A DNA stretch of 38,384 nt from Oceanimonas smirnovii ATCC BAA-899. GTDB taxonomy: Bacteria > Pseudomonadota > Gammaproteobacteria > Enterobacterales > Aeromonadaceae. A program made the translations under genes and the position numbers. The DNA is taken from contig NZ_KB908473.1 of the NCBI RefSeq assembly GCF_000381965.1, positions 1 to 38,384 of the forward strand. The letters are read 5' to 3'. The notes under the pieces were generated by a model. That model worked only from the letters and a program-made list of their open reading frames with translations. It had not been told where the DNA came from and did no database searches. Shown here piece by piece: positions 16,099 through 24,592 of the stretch (position 1 is the first letter of the stretch; each line of letters opens with the position of its first letter).

Positions 16099-17244
16099 AT
16101 GACAAAACGCGCTTATAAATATCGGTTTTACCCGACACCCGAACAGACTGAGCTGTTGGCTCAGACCTTCGGTTGTGTGCGTTTTGTCTATAACGCGATA
16201 CTGCGCTGGCGTACTGATGCTTTTGAGCTGCGTCAGCAAAAAATCGGCTACGTTGGCGCTAACGCCCGGCTGACCGAACTCAAGAAAGATCCTGAGCTGA
16301 CGTTTCTGTCTGAAGTGTCGTGCGTACCCTTGCAGCAATGCCTGCGCCACCAGCAAACCGCCTTCAAGAATTTCTTTGAAGGCCGTGCCAAGTACCCAGT
16401 ATTTAAGCACAAGCGGTACCGTCAGTCGGCGGAATTCACCCGCTCGGCCTTTAAATACCGGGACGGCAAGCTGTACCTGGCCAAGAGCAAAACCCCGCTG
16501 GATATTCGCTGGAGCCGTGAGCTGCCCGGTGACCCCAGTACCGTGACCGTTTCCAAGGACTCGGCAGGCCGCTACTTTGTCAGCTGCCTGTGTGAGTTCG
16601 AGCCCGGCACACTGCCGGTTACTCCCAACATGACCGGCATTGATCTGGGCCTGACAGATCTGTTTATCACCGACCAGGGTGAACGGGTCGGCAACACCCG
16701 CCATACCGCAAAATACGCGGCCAGACTGACCAGGGCACAGCGCCGACTGAGCAAGAAACAGCTCGGCTCGGCCAACCGCGCCAAGGCCCGGATGAAAGTG
16801 GCGAAACTTCACGCCAAGATCGCCGATTGCCGACAGGACAACTTGCACAAGCTGTCCCGCAGATTGATTAACGAGAACCAAGTGATCTGCGTCGAATCCC
16901 TGAATGTGAAAAACATGATCCGCAACCCGAAACTGAGCAAGGCCATTGCCGATGCAGGCTGGGGCGAGTTCGTGCGCCAGTTGGCGTACAAGGCGGAGTG
17001 GGCCGGGCGCTCACTGGTCGCCATTGACCAGTGGTTCCCCAGCTCAAAACGCTGTTCGGGTTGCGGATATACCTTGTCGTCGCTGCCGTTGTCGGTCAGA
17101 AAATGGAGCTGCCCCGAATGTGGGGCAGCCCATAATCGCGACCAAAACGCCGCGATCAACATTAAAGCCGCCGGGCTGGCGGTGTTAGCCCTTGGAGAGA
17201 ATGTCAGCGGCATGGGGTCAGTCTCCGTGTCCGGTTCTCGATGA
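16099..17244 (+). CDS. tnpB: TnpB RNA-guided endonuclease (IS605 OrfB type)
   Basis: TnpB is the ancestor-like relative of Cas12. With a guide RNA from the element's right end it cuts DNA next to a short flanking motif and so helps the element persist. The 381-residue protein starts MTKRAYKYRFYPTPEQ, typical of the family. All three RuvC acidic residues are visible: D in GIDLGLTDL, E in VESLNVKN, and D in NRDQNAAINI. The zinc ribbon has CSGCGY and CPECGA. The gene therefore looks intact. It runs antisense to selA and selB. It shares no reading frame with them. Confidence 0.95.
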   Translation: MTKRAYKYRFYPTPEQTELLAQTFGCVRFVYNAILRWRTDAFELRQQKIGYVGANARLTELKKDPELTFLSEVSCVPLQQCLRHQQTAFKNFFEGRAKYPVFKHKRYRQSAEFTRSAFKYRDGKLYLAKSKTPLDIRWSRELPGDPSTVTVSKDSAGRYFVSCLCEFEPGTLPVTPNMTGIDLGLTDLFITDQGERVGNTRHTAKYAARLTRAQRRLSKKQLGSANRAKARMKVAKLHAKIADCRQDNLHKLSRRLINENQVICVESLNVKNMIRNPKLSKAIADAGWGEFVRQLAYKAEWAGRSLVAIDQWFPSSKRCSGCGYTLSSLPLSVRKWSCPECGAAHNRDQNAAINIKAAGLAVLALGENVSGMGSVSVSGSR

Positions 17245-17282
17245 ATTGGGAATCCCCTTCCTTCAGGGAGGGGAGCAGTCAA
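17150..17282 (+). ncRNA. Probable omega RNA (guide scaffold) at the tnpB 3' end
   Basis: In related elements the guide scaffold overlaps the 3' end of tnpB and ends at the right end of the element, with the guide read from flanking DNA. Here the CCCCTTCC-TTCA-GGGAGGGG hairpin (17254-17273) would be its last stem. The guide would begin AACTGGG in the 3' end of selA. The 5' limit is a guess. Confidence 0.4.
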
Positions 17283-18712
17283 AACTGGGTATTGCTCCAC
17301 AGGGTGTGCAGCCGCTGCGCCTGCCCGGTGCTCAGGCAGCGGCAGTCGAGGTAAAGAGCGTTCTTGTGAATGCGGCCAATCACCGGCTCGGCCTGACAGC
17401 GCAGCCGGCGCTCCAGCTGCATAATCTGCTTGCCGGCCTTGTCGGTGCCGCTGTAATGAATAACCAATCCAAAACTGGGTAACGACTCCACCGGCATGGC
17501 ACCGCTGCCAATCTGGCTGAGCATGGGCTCGGCGGTGACCGTAAAGTCGCGGCCCAACGCCTGTTGCAGCACCGGCTGCAGTTGCCCGGCCTGAGCCTGA
17601 ATGTCGCTCCGGGTGCGGGTCAGCAGGTGCAGCGTGGTCAGGCGTTCGGGCAGTCGCTCGGGGCTGAGATAGAGCGACAGCACCGCCTCAAGGGCCGCCA
17701 TGGTGAGCTTGCCGGTACGCAGGGCGCGCTTGAGCGGATGTTTTTTAATAGTGTCTATCAGTGACTTGCGGCCCACAATAAAGCCGGCCTGAGGGCCGCC
17801 GAGCAGCTTGTCGCCACTGAAGGTGACCAGATCCACCCCTGTGGCCAGGGTTTCTCTTACCGTGGGCTCGTGGGGCAGACCCCACTGAGTCAGATCCACC
17901 AGGGTGCCGCTGCCCAGGTCCACCGTCACCGGTACTCGGCGCTCCCGGCCCAGCCTGACCAGTTCGTTAATGCCGGTGGTTTTGGTAAAGCCCACCACCG
18001 CATAGTTGCTGCAGTGCACCTTCATGATCATGGCGGTGCGCTCGCCAAGGGCGCGCTCATAGTCGGCGTAATGAGTGCGGTTGGTGGTGCCCACTTCCAC
18101 CAGGGTGCTGCCGGCGCTGGTCATGATGTCGGGAATGCGAAAAGAGCCGCCAATTTCCACCAGCTCGCCCCGGGAGACAATGACCTCACGCTGAGCAGCC
18201 AAGGCGTTCAGCATCAGCAGCACGGCAGCGGCATTGTTGTTCACTACGGTGGCGGCTTCGGCACCGGTCAGCTCACAGATAAGGTCTTCTACCAGGCTGT
18301 CTCTGTCGCCCCGCCGGCCGGTATCCAGATCAAATTCCAGATTGGTGGCCTGAGTGAGCACCTTCACCACCGCCTGCACCGCACTGTCGGGCAGCAGGGC
18401 CCGGCCCAGGTTGGTGTGCAGCACCGTGCCGGTCAGGTTGATCACGGTTTTAAGCTTTGACGCTGTCACCTCGCTCAAGCGGGCGGCAAGCCCGGTCAGC
18501 AGCGGCTCGTGCGCCAGCTCGGCGTGAGTCAGTTGCCCGGCCAGCGCCTTCTGGCGCAGCTCGTCCATCAGCTGGCGCAGCTGAGTGGTGACCAGGGTCT
18601 GGCCGAATTCGGCTACAAGCGCGGCCGCCTTGCCGTGCTGCAGCAGCTTGTCGATGGCGGGCAGGTCCGCCGGGCGGGCGGCATTCAGTTGTGAAGAAAC
18701 TGAAACGGTCAT
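17279..18712 (-). CDS. selA: L-seryl-tRNA(Sec) selenium transferase
   Basis: SelA is a pyridoxal-phosphate enzyme, a large decamer in E. coli, that converts Ser-tRNA-Sec to Sec-tRNA-Sec with selenophosphate. The 477-residue protein has VINLTGTVLHTNLGRALL, VVNNNAAAVLLML, and the PLP lysine in TFSGDKLLGGPQAG. The start ATG 18712 overlaps the fdhE stop as ATGA and has AGGAG upstream, so it is translationally coupled to fdhE. Its last codons and stop are now supplied by the TCAA end of the TnpB element, which leaves the protein unchanged. selD, which makes selenophosphate, is not in the window. Confidence 0.97.
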   Translation of the reverse strand: MTVSVSSQLNAARPADLPAIDKLLQHGKAAALVAEFGQTLVTTQLRQLMDELRQKALAGQLTHAELAHEPLLTGLAARLSEVTASKLKTVINLTGTVLHTNLGRALLPDSAVQAVVKVLTQATNLEFDLDTGRRGDRDSLVEDLICELTGAEAATVVNNNAAAVLLMLNALAAQREVIVSRGELVEIGGSFRIPDIMTSAGSTLVEVGTTNRTHYADYERALGERTAMIMKVHCSNYAVVGFTKTTGINELVRLGRERRVPVTVDLGSGTLVDLTQWGLPHEPTVRETLATGVDLVTFSGDKLLGGPQAGFIVGRKSLIDTIKKHPLKRALRTGKLTMAALEAVLSLYLSPERLPERLTTLHLLTRTRSDIQAQAGQLQPVLQQALGRDFTVTAEPMLSQIGSGAMPVESLPSFGLVIHYSGTDKAGKQIMQLERRLRCQAEPVIGRIHKNALYLDCRCLSTGQAQRLHTLWSNTQF

Positions 18713-19626
18713 GGTTCTCCTGCCGGTTGCCACAAATAAGGATTGTTGTTGGCCCGGTAAAAGCGGGCTTCGCCCATCAGAATATCCAGCGGCAGGCTGG
18801 CCAGATCATCGGCAAAGGCATCGGCATTCGGGTCTTTGTCGAGATAAAAAATCTTGCGGTAGTGCCGGCACTTGTCGCAAGACTCCGCTTTGATGGCCTT
18901 GTCTTCGTTCAGGGAGTGATAAGCCACGGTTTTGGTGTCTTCACAGTGGGTGCACACCACCCGCACTATATGCCACTGGCTGGCGCACAGGCTGCAGGTA
19001 GCATAGCGAATTTGCTCTTTAGGGCCGCCCACCTGCACCGAGCTGGATACCGGCTGGCTGCCACAGCAGGGGCATACCCCAAAAGGCGTGACGGCGGGCA
19101 CCTGTTTAAGCTCCACCGCCTGTACCCGCAGGGTCCAGTACAGCTGCAGCGCCGCCATTATAAAGGGGGCCTGAGCGGCGTTAATGTGTTCGTCCTGCTG
19201 GTTCAGCAGGGCATCGGCGGCCTGCTCCAGCGCTGGCGCGTCTGCGTTGGCAAGCTCCGCCAGAATCTGCTGCACCGGCCCGGGCAGGGCGTGCTGCTGC
19301 AGCTCGGCAATCAGGGCGCTGAGCATATCGCGCCATACCGGGTCACGATCATTGGTGGCATTAAACAACGGCATGCCGTGGGCCTGAGCCTGGGCCAGCT
19401 GCACTTCGTCGGGCACCGGCAGTGTCCAGCCTTGTCCGGCCACGGTTTGCTGGGCTGCTGCCAGTGTGGCGATCAGCTCCAGATAGTCTTGAATGGGGTT
19501 GTCTTTGGCCAGCTGTGTCAGCCGCTCAGCTCTGATGCCAAAGGTGTTGGCATCGGCATGGATCAGCCGCACTATGCTGGTGCGATCCAGGGTTTCTATT
19601 TCGCCACGGGTAAGAATTCGCTGCAT
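18709..19626 (-). CDS. fdhE: Formate dehydrogenase accessory protein FdhE
   Basis: FdhE is a cytoplasmic factor needed for assembly of respiratory formate dehydrogenases; it binds the catalytic subunit and carries rubredoxin-like iron. The 305-residue protein has four CxxC motifs in its C-terminal half: CPCC, CSLC, CTHC and CDKC. ATG 19626 is chosen because AAGGAG lies five bases upstream; the GTG just before it would overlap that site. It follows fdoGHI, as in E. coli, but a hairpin terminator separates it from fdoI. Its stop overlaps the selA start. Confidence 0.95.
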   Translation of the reverse strand: MQRILTRGEIETLDRTSIVRLIHADANTFGIRAERLTQLAKDNPIQDYLELIATLAAAQQTVAGQGWTLPVPDEVQLAQAQAHGMPLFNATNDRDPVWRDMLSALIAELQQHALPGPVQQILAELANADAPALEQAADALLNQQDEHINAAQAPFIMAALQLYWTLRVQAVELKQVPAVTPFGVCPCCGSQPVSSSVQVGGPKEQIRYATCSLCASQWHIVRVVCTHCEDTKTVAYHSLNEDKAIKAESCDKCRHYRKIFYLDKDPNADAFADDLASLPLDILMGEARFYRANNNPYLWQPAGEP

Positions 19627-19654
19627 GGCCACTCCTTGAGTTTGTGCATCTTAT

Positions 19655-19690
19655 AAAAAGGCCGCCAAATGCTCACAAACATTTGGCGGC
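19655..19690 (-). terminator. Rho-independent terminator after fdoI
   Basis: On the minus strand GCCGCCAAATG and CATTTGGCGGC form a perfect 11-bp stem with an 8-base loop, followed by CTTTTTAT. It lies between fdoI and fdhE. Only about 30 bp remain to the fdhE start, so fdhE-selA either depends on read-through or on a promoter upstream of the hairpin. Confidence 0.88.
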
Positions 19691-19745
19691 AGCAGAAATA
19701 TGGCAGTAACAAGAAGCAGTGCCGGGGATTGCCGGAGCCGACCGT

Positions 19746-19787
19746 CATATGCCATGGATGGCATATGCCGAGCGTCCCATGGATGGG
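19746..19787. repeat. Paired ATGGATGG-centred palindromes
   Basis: CATATGCCAT-GG-ATGGCATATG (19746-19767) is a perfect 22-bp palindrome. Eight bases later comes CCCAT-GG-ATGGG (19776-19787), with the same core. Two related palindromes close together in a gap between genes look like a REP-type dispersed repeat. No protein is encoded here, and I see nothing else convincing between the fdoI stop and the terminator. Confidence 0.6.
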
Positions 19788-19874
19788 CTTGAAGCGTGTC
19801 GGCGGAGTGCAACCGCGGCGCTGCTTCGTCCGGCCCGCACCTGTTCTGCTTTTTACTGTTCTTTTTCTGCCTGC

Positions 19875-20504
19875 TTATTCCTCAGATACATTACGTACCT
19901 TGCGGCGGAACCACTTGCGGTGGTGCTTCCAGGCCCAGCCCGGTGACACTGTGCCGCGGGTCATGGCCCGTATCGATCCTTTCACCCAGATGCCCGCATA
20001 GATATGCACGATAATGGCGCAAATGAGGCCAAATGCAAACAGGGCATGCAGCAGGGATGAGAGCCGGATCAACCCCACCGGAAAGTCGAAGTAAGACCGC
20101 CACATCACAATGCCCGACAGCAGCAGCCCGGCCATCAGCACTATCAGGGCCCAGAACAGTACTTTCTGGCCGCCGTTGTAACGGTCGGCTTCGGGTACGC
20201 CTTCTTCCTGATGGGAGATGACCTTGGGCACGGCTTTCAGCCATTCTTTATCGTCGGCGGTAATGCGGTTGTGCCGCCATACCTGCAGGGCAAAGATGGC
20301 AAAACTGACAAACATCACCAACCCGATAAAGGGATGGAGAATGCGGGTCCAGGTGCCGCCGCCCAGCAGGTTGCTGAGCCAGAACAGCGACGGATGAAAC
20401 AGCGCCAGTCCGGAAATGGCCAGCAGCACAAAGCTCAGGGCAATCAGCCAGTGATTGAGCCGCTGATTGGCCGTGTAACGAACAATCTCTTTACCGGAGT
20501 TCAT
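19875..20504 (-). CDS. fdoI: Formate dehydrogenase cytochrome b556 (gamma) subunit
   Basis: This membrane subunit takes electrons from the iron-sulfur subunit and passes them to quinone through two b hemes. The 209-residue protein has about four membrane helices. Candidate heme ligands are His in [26 protein letters not shown] and [12 protein letters not shown] 20504 has AGGAGGAAAG upstream, and the gene overlaps the fdoH stop by 14 bp. The order fdoGHI with fdhE nearby favours the Fdo-type name over FdnI. Confidence 0.94.
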   Translation of the reverse strand: MNSGKEIVRYTANQRLNHWLIALSFVLLAISGLALFHPSLFWLSNLLGGGTWTRILHPFIGLVMFVSFAIFALQVWRHNRITADDKEWLKAVPKVISHQEEGVPEADRYNGGQKVLFWALIVLMAGLLLSGIVMWRSYFDFPVGLIRLSSLLHALFAFGLICAIIVHIYAGIWVKGSIRAMTRGTVSPGWAWKHHRKWFRRKVRNVSEE

Positions 20505-21402
20505 TGTTGCTTTCCTCCTCGGCTGCCTGTTCATCGGCCTTGCTCACTTCCGACGGGCGGTTGCGTATGTAGTGTGCCGCCCCCACCAGCGCCGTCAGCA
20601 CCATGGCTGCCACCCCAATGGGCTTGGCCGGGCCTTTCCAGGCCGAGACAATGCCACTGATTTTAGGTGCTTCGGGCAAACCGCTGTACAGCCCGGGCCG
20701 GTCGGCATGGTGCAGCACATACATCACATGAGTGCCGCCCACACCCTCCGGATCATACAGGCCGGCGTTGTCATACCCCCGTGACTTCAAATCGGCAATA
20801 CGCCCGGCAGCGTGATGCTTCATGTCGTCCTTGGAGCCAAACACAATGGCCCCGGTGGGGCAGGTTTTCACGCAGGCGGGCTCCTGACCCACAGACACAC
20901 GGTCTACGCACAGGTTGCACTTGTAGGCCTTTTTGTCGGTCTTGGAAATGCGCGGCACGTCAAAGGGGCAACCGGTCACGCAGTAGCCACAGCCAATGCA
21001 GTGCTCTTGGTTGAAATCCACAATGCCGTTGGCGTGCTGCACTATGGCACCGGGAGACGGGCATGCCTTCAGGCAGCCCGGATCTTCACAGTGCATGCAG
21101 CCGTCTTTGCGGATCAGCCACTCCAGATCGCCGTCGTCCTTCTCGTGCTCGGCAAAGCGCATCACGGTCCAGCTGTTTTCGGTCATGTCGGCGGGGTTGT
21201 CATACACCCCCACGTTATTACCCACATCGTCCCGCAGATCGTTCCACTCCATGCAGGCCACCTGGCAGGCCTTGCAGCCAATGCACTGGGAGGTGTCGAT
21301 CAGCTTGGCCACGCCACCTCCCTGCACGGAAGACTGCCGGACCTCGGGTGAAGGAGTGGTGGTCGCCGAGCGACGCTTGATATCCATTGCATGTGTAGCC
21401 AT
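20491..21402 (-). CDS. fdoH: Formate dehydrogenase iron-sulfur (beta) subunit
   Basis: This 303-residue subunit carries four [4Fe-4S] clusters and links the catalytic subunit to cytochrome b. Cysteine groups are [37 protein letters not shown], and CNLC with CVKTCPTGA. One C-terminal membrane helix (about residues 255-275) anchors it, so the clusters face the periplasm. ATG 21402 follows TAAGGAGATC, which includes the fdoG stop region; the genes are nine bases apart. Length and order match E. coli FdoH/FdnH. Confidence 0.96.
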   Translation of the reverse strand: MATHAMDIKRRSATTTPSPEVRQSSVQGGGVAKLIDTSQCIGCKACQVACMEWNDLRDDVGNNVGVYDNPADMTENSWTVMRFAEHEKDDGDLEWLIRKDGCMHCEDPGCLKACPSPGAIVQHANGIVDFNQEHCIGCGYCVTGCPFDVPRISKTDKKAYKCNLCVDRVSVGQEPACVKTCPTGAIVFGSKDDMKHHAAGRIADLKSRGYDNAGLYDPEGVGGTHVMYVLHHADRPGLYSGLPEAPKISGIVSAWKGPAKPIGVAAMVLTALVGAAHYIRNRPSEVSKADEQAAEEESNNELR

Positions 21403-21411
21403 GAGATCTCC

Positions 21412-24400
21412 TTACACCTTTTCCACGTTAACCAGGAACGACTTGAACTCTGGGGTCTGGGAGTTGCCATCCCCCACCGAGGGCGTCAGGGTGTTGGCCA
21501 GAAAGCCCGGCTGAGTCACACCCACAAAGCCCCAGTGAATGGGAATGCCGATGTGATGCACCCGTTTGCCGTCGATGTCGAGCCCGCGAATCCGCTTGGT
21601 GACCACCGCCTTGGCCTTGATGTAGCCCCGGTTGGACGACACCTTGACGGTATCCCCTTCGCGAATGCGCAGTTCATCGGCCAGTTCAGCACCAATTTCC
21701 ACAAACTGCTGCGGCTGCACAATGCTGTTGAGCAATACGTGCTTGCTCCAGTAGTGGAAATGCTCGGTCAGGCGGTAGGTGGTGCCCACATAGGGGAACT
21801 CATCCACCGTGCCCAGAGTGGCCCGGTCGCCGTCAAACAAACGTGCTGCCGGGTTGCTGGTGGCCTTGTCGTTATCCTTGAACAGCGGGTTGTAACCCAA
21901 CGGGCTCTCAAAGGGCTCGTAGTGGGTCGGGAAGGGGCCTTCCGCCATGCGATCCCGGGCAAAAAAGCGGGCTACGCCCTCCGGGTTCATGATGAAGGGG
22001 CCCATGCCGGCTTCGGGCGGCTCGTCGGCCTTGTAGTCGGGCACGTCGGCACCGGTCCACTTTTCACCGTTCCAGTTAATCAGCACTCGGGACGGATCAA
22101 ACGGCTTGCCCTCTGTGTCGCAGGAGGCGCGGTTATACATCACCCGGCGGTTGGCCGGCCAGGCCCAGGCCCAGTTCAGGGTCTGACCAATGCCGGTGGG
22201 ATCACTGCTGTCCCGGCGGGCCATCATGTTGCCGGCCTCGGTCCAGGAGCCGGCATAAAGCCAGCAGCCGCCCAGGGTGGAGCCGTCATCGCGCATTTCG
22301 CCAAAGCCCGAGAGCTGCTCGCCGGCCTTGCGCACAATGCGGCCGCTGCCGTCCCGCACATCGCGCAGGGCCCGGCCGTTCAGCTCCTTGGCCAGCTCTT
22401 CCGCGGTGGGGTGCTCCGGTCTGGCATAAGGCCAGCTCAGTTGAGTGATGGGCTCGGGCAGGGCACCGCCTTCCTGTTCATAGAGACGGCGAATGTGCTG
22501 ATACAGGGTCGCCATTATCTCTATGTCGGTTTTGGCTTCTCCGGGCGGCTCGGCGGCTTTCCAGTGCCACTGCAGCCAGCGGCCCGAGTTCACCAGGGTG
22601 CCGTCTTCCTCGGCAAAGCAGGAGGTGGGCAAACGGAACACTTCGGTCTGAATGTCCGCTGAGTTCACGTCGTTCGACTCGCCCGCATTGCGCCAGAACT
22701 CGGAGGTTTCGGTCACCAGCGGATCCATCACCACCATAAATTTCAGGCGCGAGAAAGCCGCCGTCATTTTGGCTTTGTTGGGGGCTGCGGCCAGCGGGTT
22801 AAAGCCCTGGCAGATATAGCCGTTCAGCTTGCCCTGATGCATCAGCTCATAGGTCTGCAGCATGTCGTAGACCTTGTCGAGCTTGGGCAGATAGTCATAG
22901 GCGAAGTTATTGCCGGCATGGGCGTTGTCACCCCACCAGGCCTTGCTAAGGCTGGTGTAGAACCGCTTATAGTTCTGCCAGTAGCTGAACTGGTTTTCCC
23001 GCAGGGGTTTCTGTGCCCGTTTGGCAATGTAGGCGTCAAAGTCCTGCTCGGCCTCGTTGGGCAGGGTCAGATAGCCCGGCAGCAGGTTACTCATCAGCCC
23101 CAGATCGGTTAATCCCTGAATATTGGAGTGACCGCGCAGGGCGTTCATGCCGCCGCCGGCAATGCCGATGTTGCCCAGCAACAGCTGCATCATGGCACCG
23201 GTACGAATGATCTGAGAGCCGATGGAGTGCTGGGTCCAGCCCAGAGCGTAAAGAATGGTACCGGCTCTGTCCGGGGTGTGGGTGGAGGCCAGCAGCTCGC
23301 ACACCTGCAGGAACTTGGCTTGCGGCGTGCCACAGACCCGCTCCACCATCTCAGGGGTGTAGCGCTGGTAATGCTGTTTCAGCAGCTGGAACACACAGCG
23401 GGGGTGCTGCAGGCTGGGATCGGTGATTACCTGGCCGTTGTCGTCCAGTTGATAGTCCCAGGATGCCTTGTTATAGCTGCGCTGCTGCTCGTCGTAACCG
23501 GAGAAGATGCCGTCATCAAAGTCGAAATCTTCATGCACGATAAACGACATGTCAGTGTAGTTCTGCACGTATTCATGCTGGATCTGGTTAGTATCAAGCA
23601 AATACTTGATTACCCCGCCCAGGAACACAATGTCGGTGCCGGTGCGAATGGGCGCGTACAGGTCTGCCACCGAGGCCGACCGGTTAAAGCGCGGATCCAC
23701 CACAATCAGCTTGGCATTGTTATGTGCCTTGGCTTCCGTTACCCATTTAAACCCACAGGGGTGCGCTTCAGCGGCGTTGCCGCCCATGATCAGAATAATG
23801 TCGGCGTTTTTGATGTCGACCCAATGGTTCGTCATAGCGCCACGGCCAAATGTTGGGGCAAGACCTGCCACCGTAGGACCGTGTCAAACGCGAGCCTGGT
23901 TATCGAACGCCAGCATACCCATAGGGCGAACCACCTTGTGGGTAATATAACCCACTTCGTTACTGCTGGCAGAGGCGGCCAGCATGCCGGTGGTGACCCA
24001 GCGGTTAACGGTTTTACCGTCGGATGTTTGTTGGATCAGGTTGGCATCACGGTCTTCTTTCATTAACCGTGAAATGCGGCTGAAGGCCTGCTCCCAGGAA
24101 ATGCGCTCCCAGGTGTCGGAGCCCGGCGCCCGGTATTCGGGGTATTTCAGGCGGTTGGGGCTATGCACAAAGTCCACCAGACCGGCCCCTTTCGGGCACA
24201 GGGTGCCGCGGTTCACCGGGTGGTCGTGGTCGCCTTCAATGTGCATGACGCTGGGGTGGGCGTTTTTGGCACCGTCTCCCATGCTGTAAACCAGAATGCC
24301 GCAGGCCACCGAACAATAGGGGCAGGTGCTGCGGGTTTCAGTGGCGCGGGATAATTTATATTGTCTCGAGGCAGCCACGGCGGGTGCCGGGGTCATGCCC

Positions 24401-24474
24401 AGCAATGCCATGCTCGAGGTAGCCAGGGTAGCCCCGGTTATTTTAAAAAAATCACGCCGGCTCAGATTGCTCAT
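21412..24474 (-). CDS. fdoG: Formate dehydrogenase major subunit, selenoprotein (Sec197)
   Basis: This catalytic alpha subunit oxidises formate to CO2 in the periplasm using bis-MGD molybdenum, one [4Fe-4S] cluster and selenocysteine. It is read as one 1020-residue protein through an in-frame UGA at 23886-23884; E. coli FdnG is 1015. MSNLSRRDFFK is a twin-arginine export signal, followed by the cluster motif CPYCSVACG. The Sec site reads NQARV-U-HGPTVAG and is followed by a SECIS-like hairpin. ATG 24474 has AAGGAG upstream. Homology continues without a break on both sides of the UGA, so it is not a frameshift or nonsense mutation. It is the first gene of fdoGHI and depends on selA, selB and selC encoded further along the same strand. 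Confidence 0.97.
23854..23886 (-). promoter_or_regulatory. Bacterial SECIS element and UGA Sec codon
   Basis: Directly after the UGA (23886-23884) the message forms GGCA-GGUCU-UGCC, with a lower GG/CC pair and a single bulged U (23870) on the 5' side. The GGUC apical loop and the bulged U are the features SelB recognises in E. coli fdhF and fdnG. The loop begins about 18 bases after the UGA, a normal distance. Confidence 0.9.
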
Positions 24475-24592
24475 TACGCTCTCCTTGTAACGCAAAGCTC
24501 AGTCGCTTACCAGAGCATAAAGGATAGTGCTAATAACCTTATTTTTCTTCTGTGTAATCAGTTATTTTTGCAATCCTTGGCCGGCGTCACGG

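Larger units (their letters stand above)
15977..17282 (+). mobile_element. TnpB-only IS200/IS605-type element inserted at the selA/selB junction
   Basis: The 1306-bp element carries only tnpB, with no tnpA transposase. Both ends have hairpins with CCCC/GGGG stems: 15991-16011 (CCCCG/CGGGG) and 17254-17273 (CCCCTTCC/GGGAGGGG). The boundaries are inferred. TCAA occurs just left of the element (15973-15976) and again as its last four bases (17279-17282), as expected if TCAA is both the target and the right cleavage site. Removing the stretch restores an overlapping selA TGA/selB ATG (TGATG). There is no target duplication beyond that, as is normal for this family. Confidence 0.75.

Noticed and set aside
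23884-23886. Nonsense mutation splitting fdoG into two pseudogene halves
   Set aside because: The TGA is at the known selenocysteine position, a SECIS-like hairpin follows, and selA, selB and selC are nearby.
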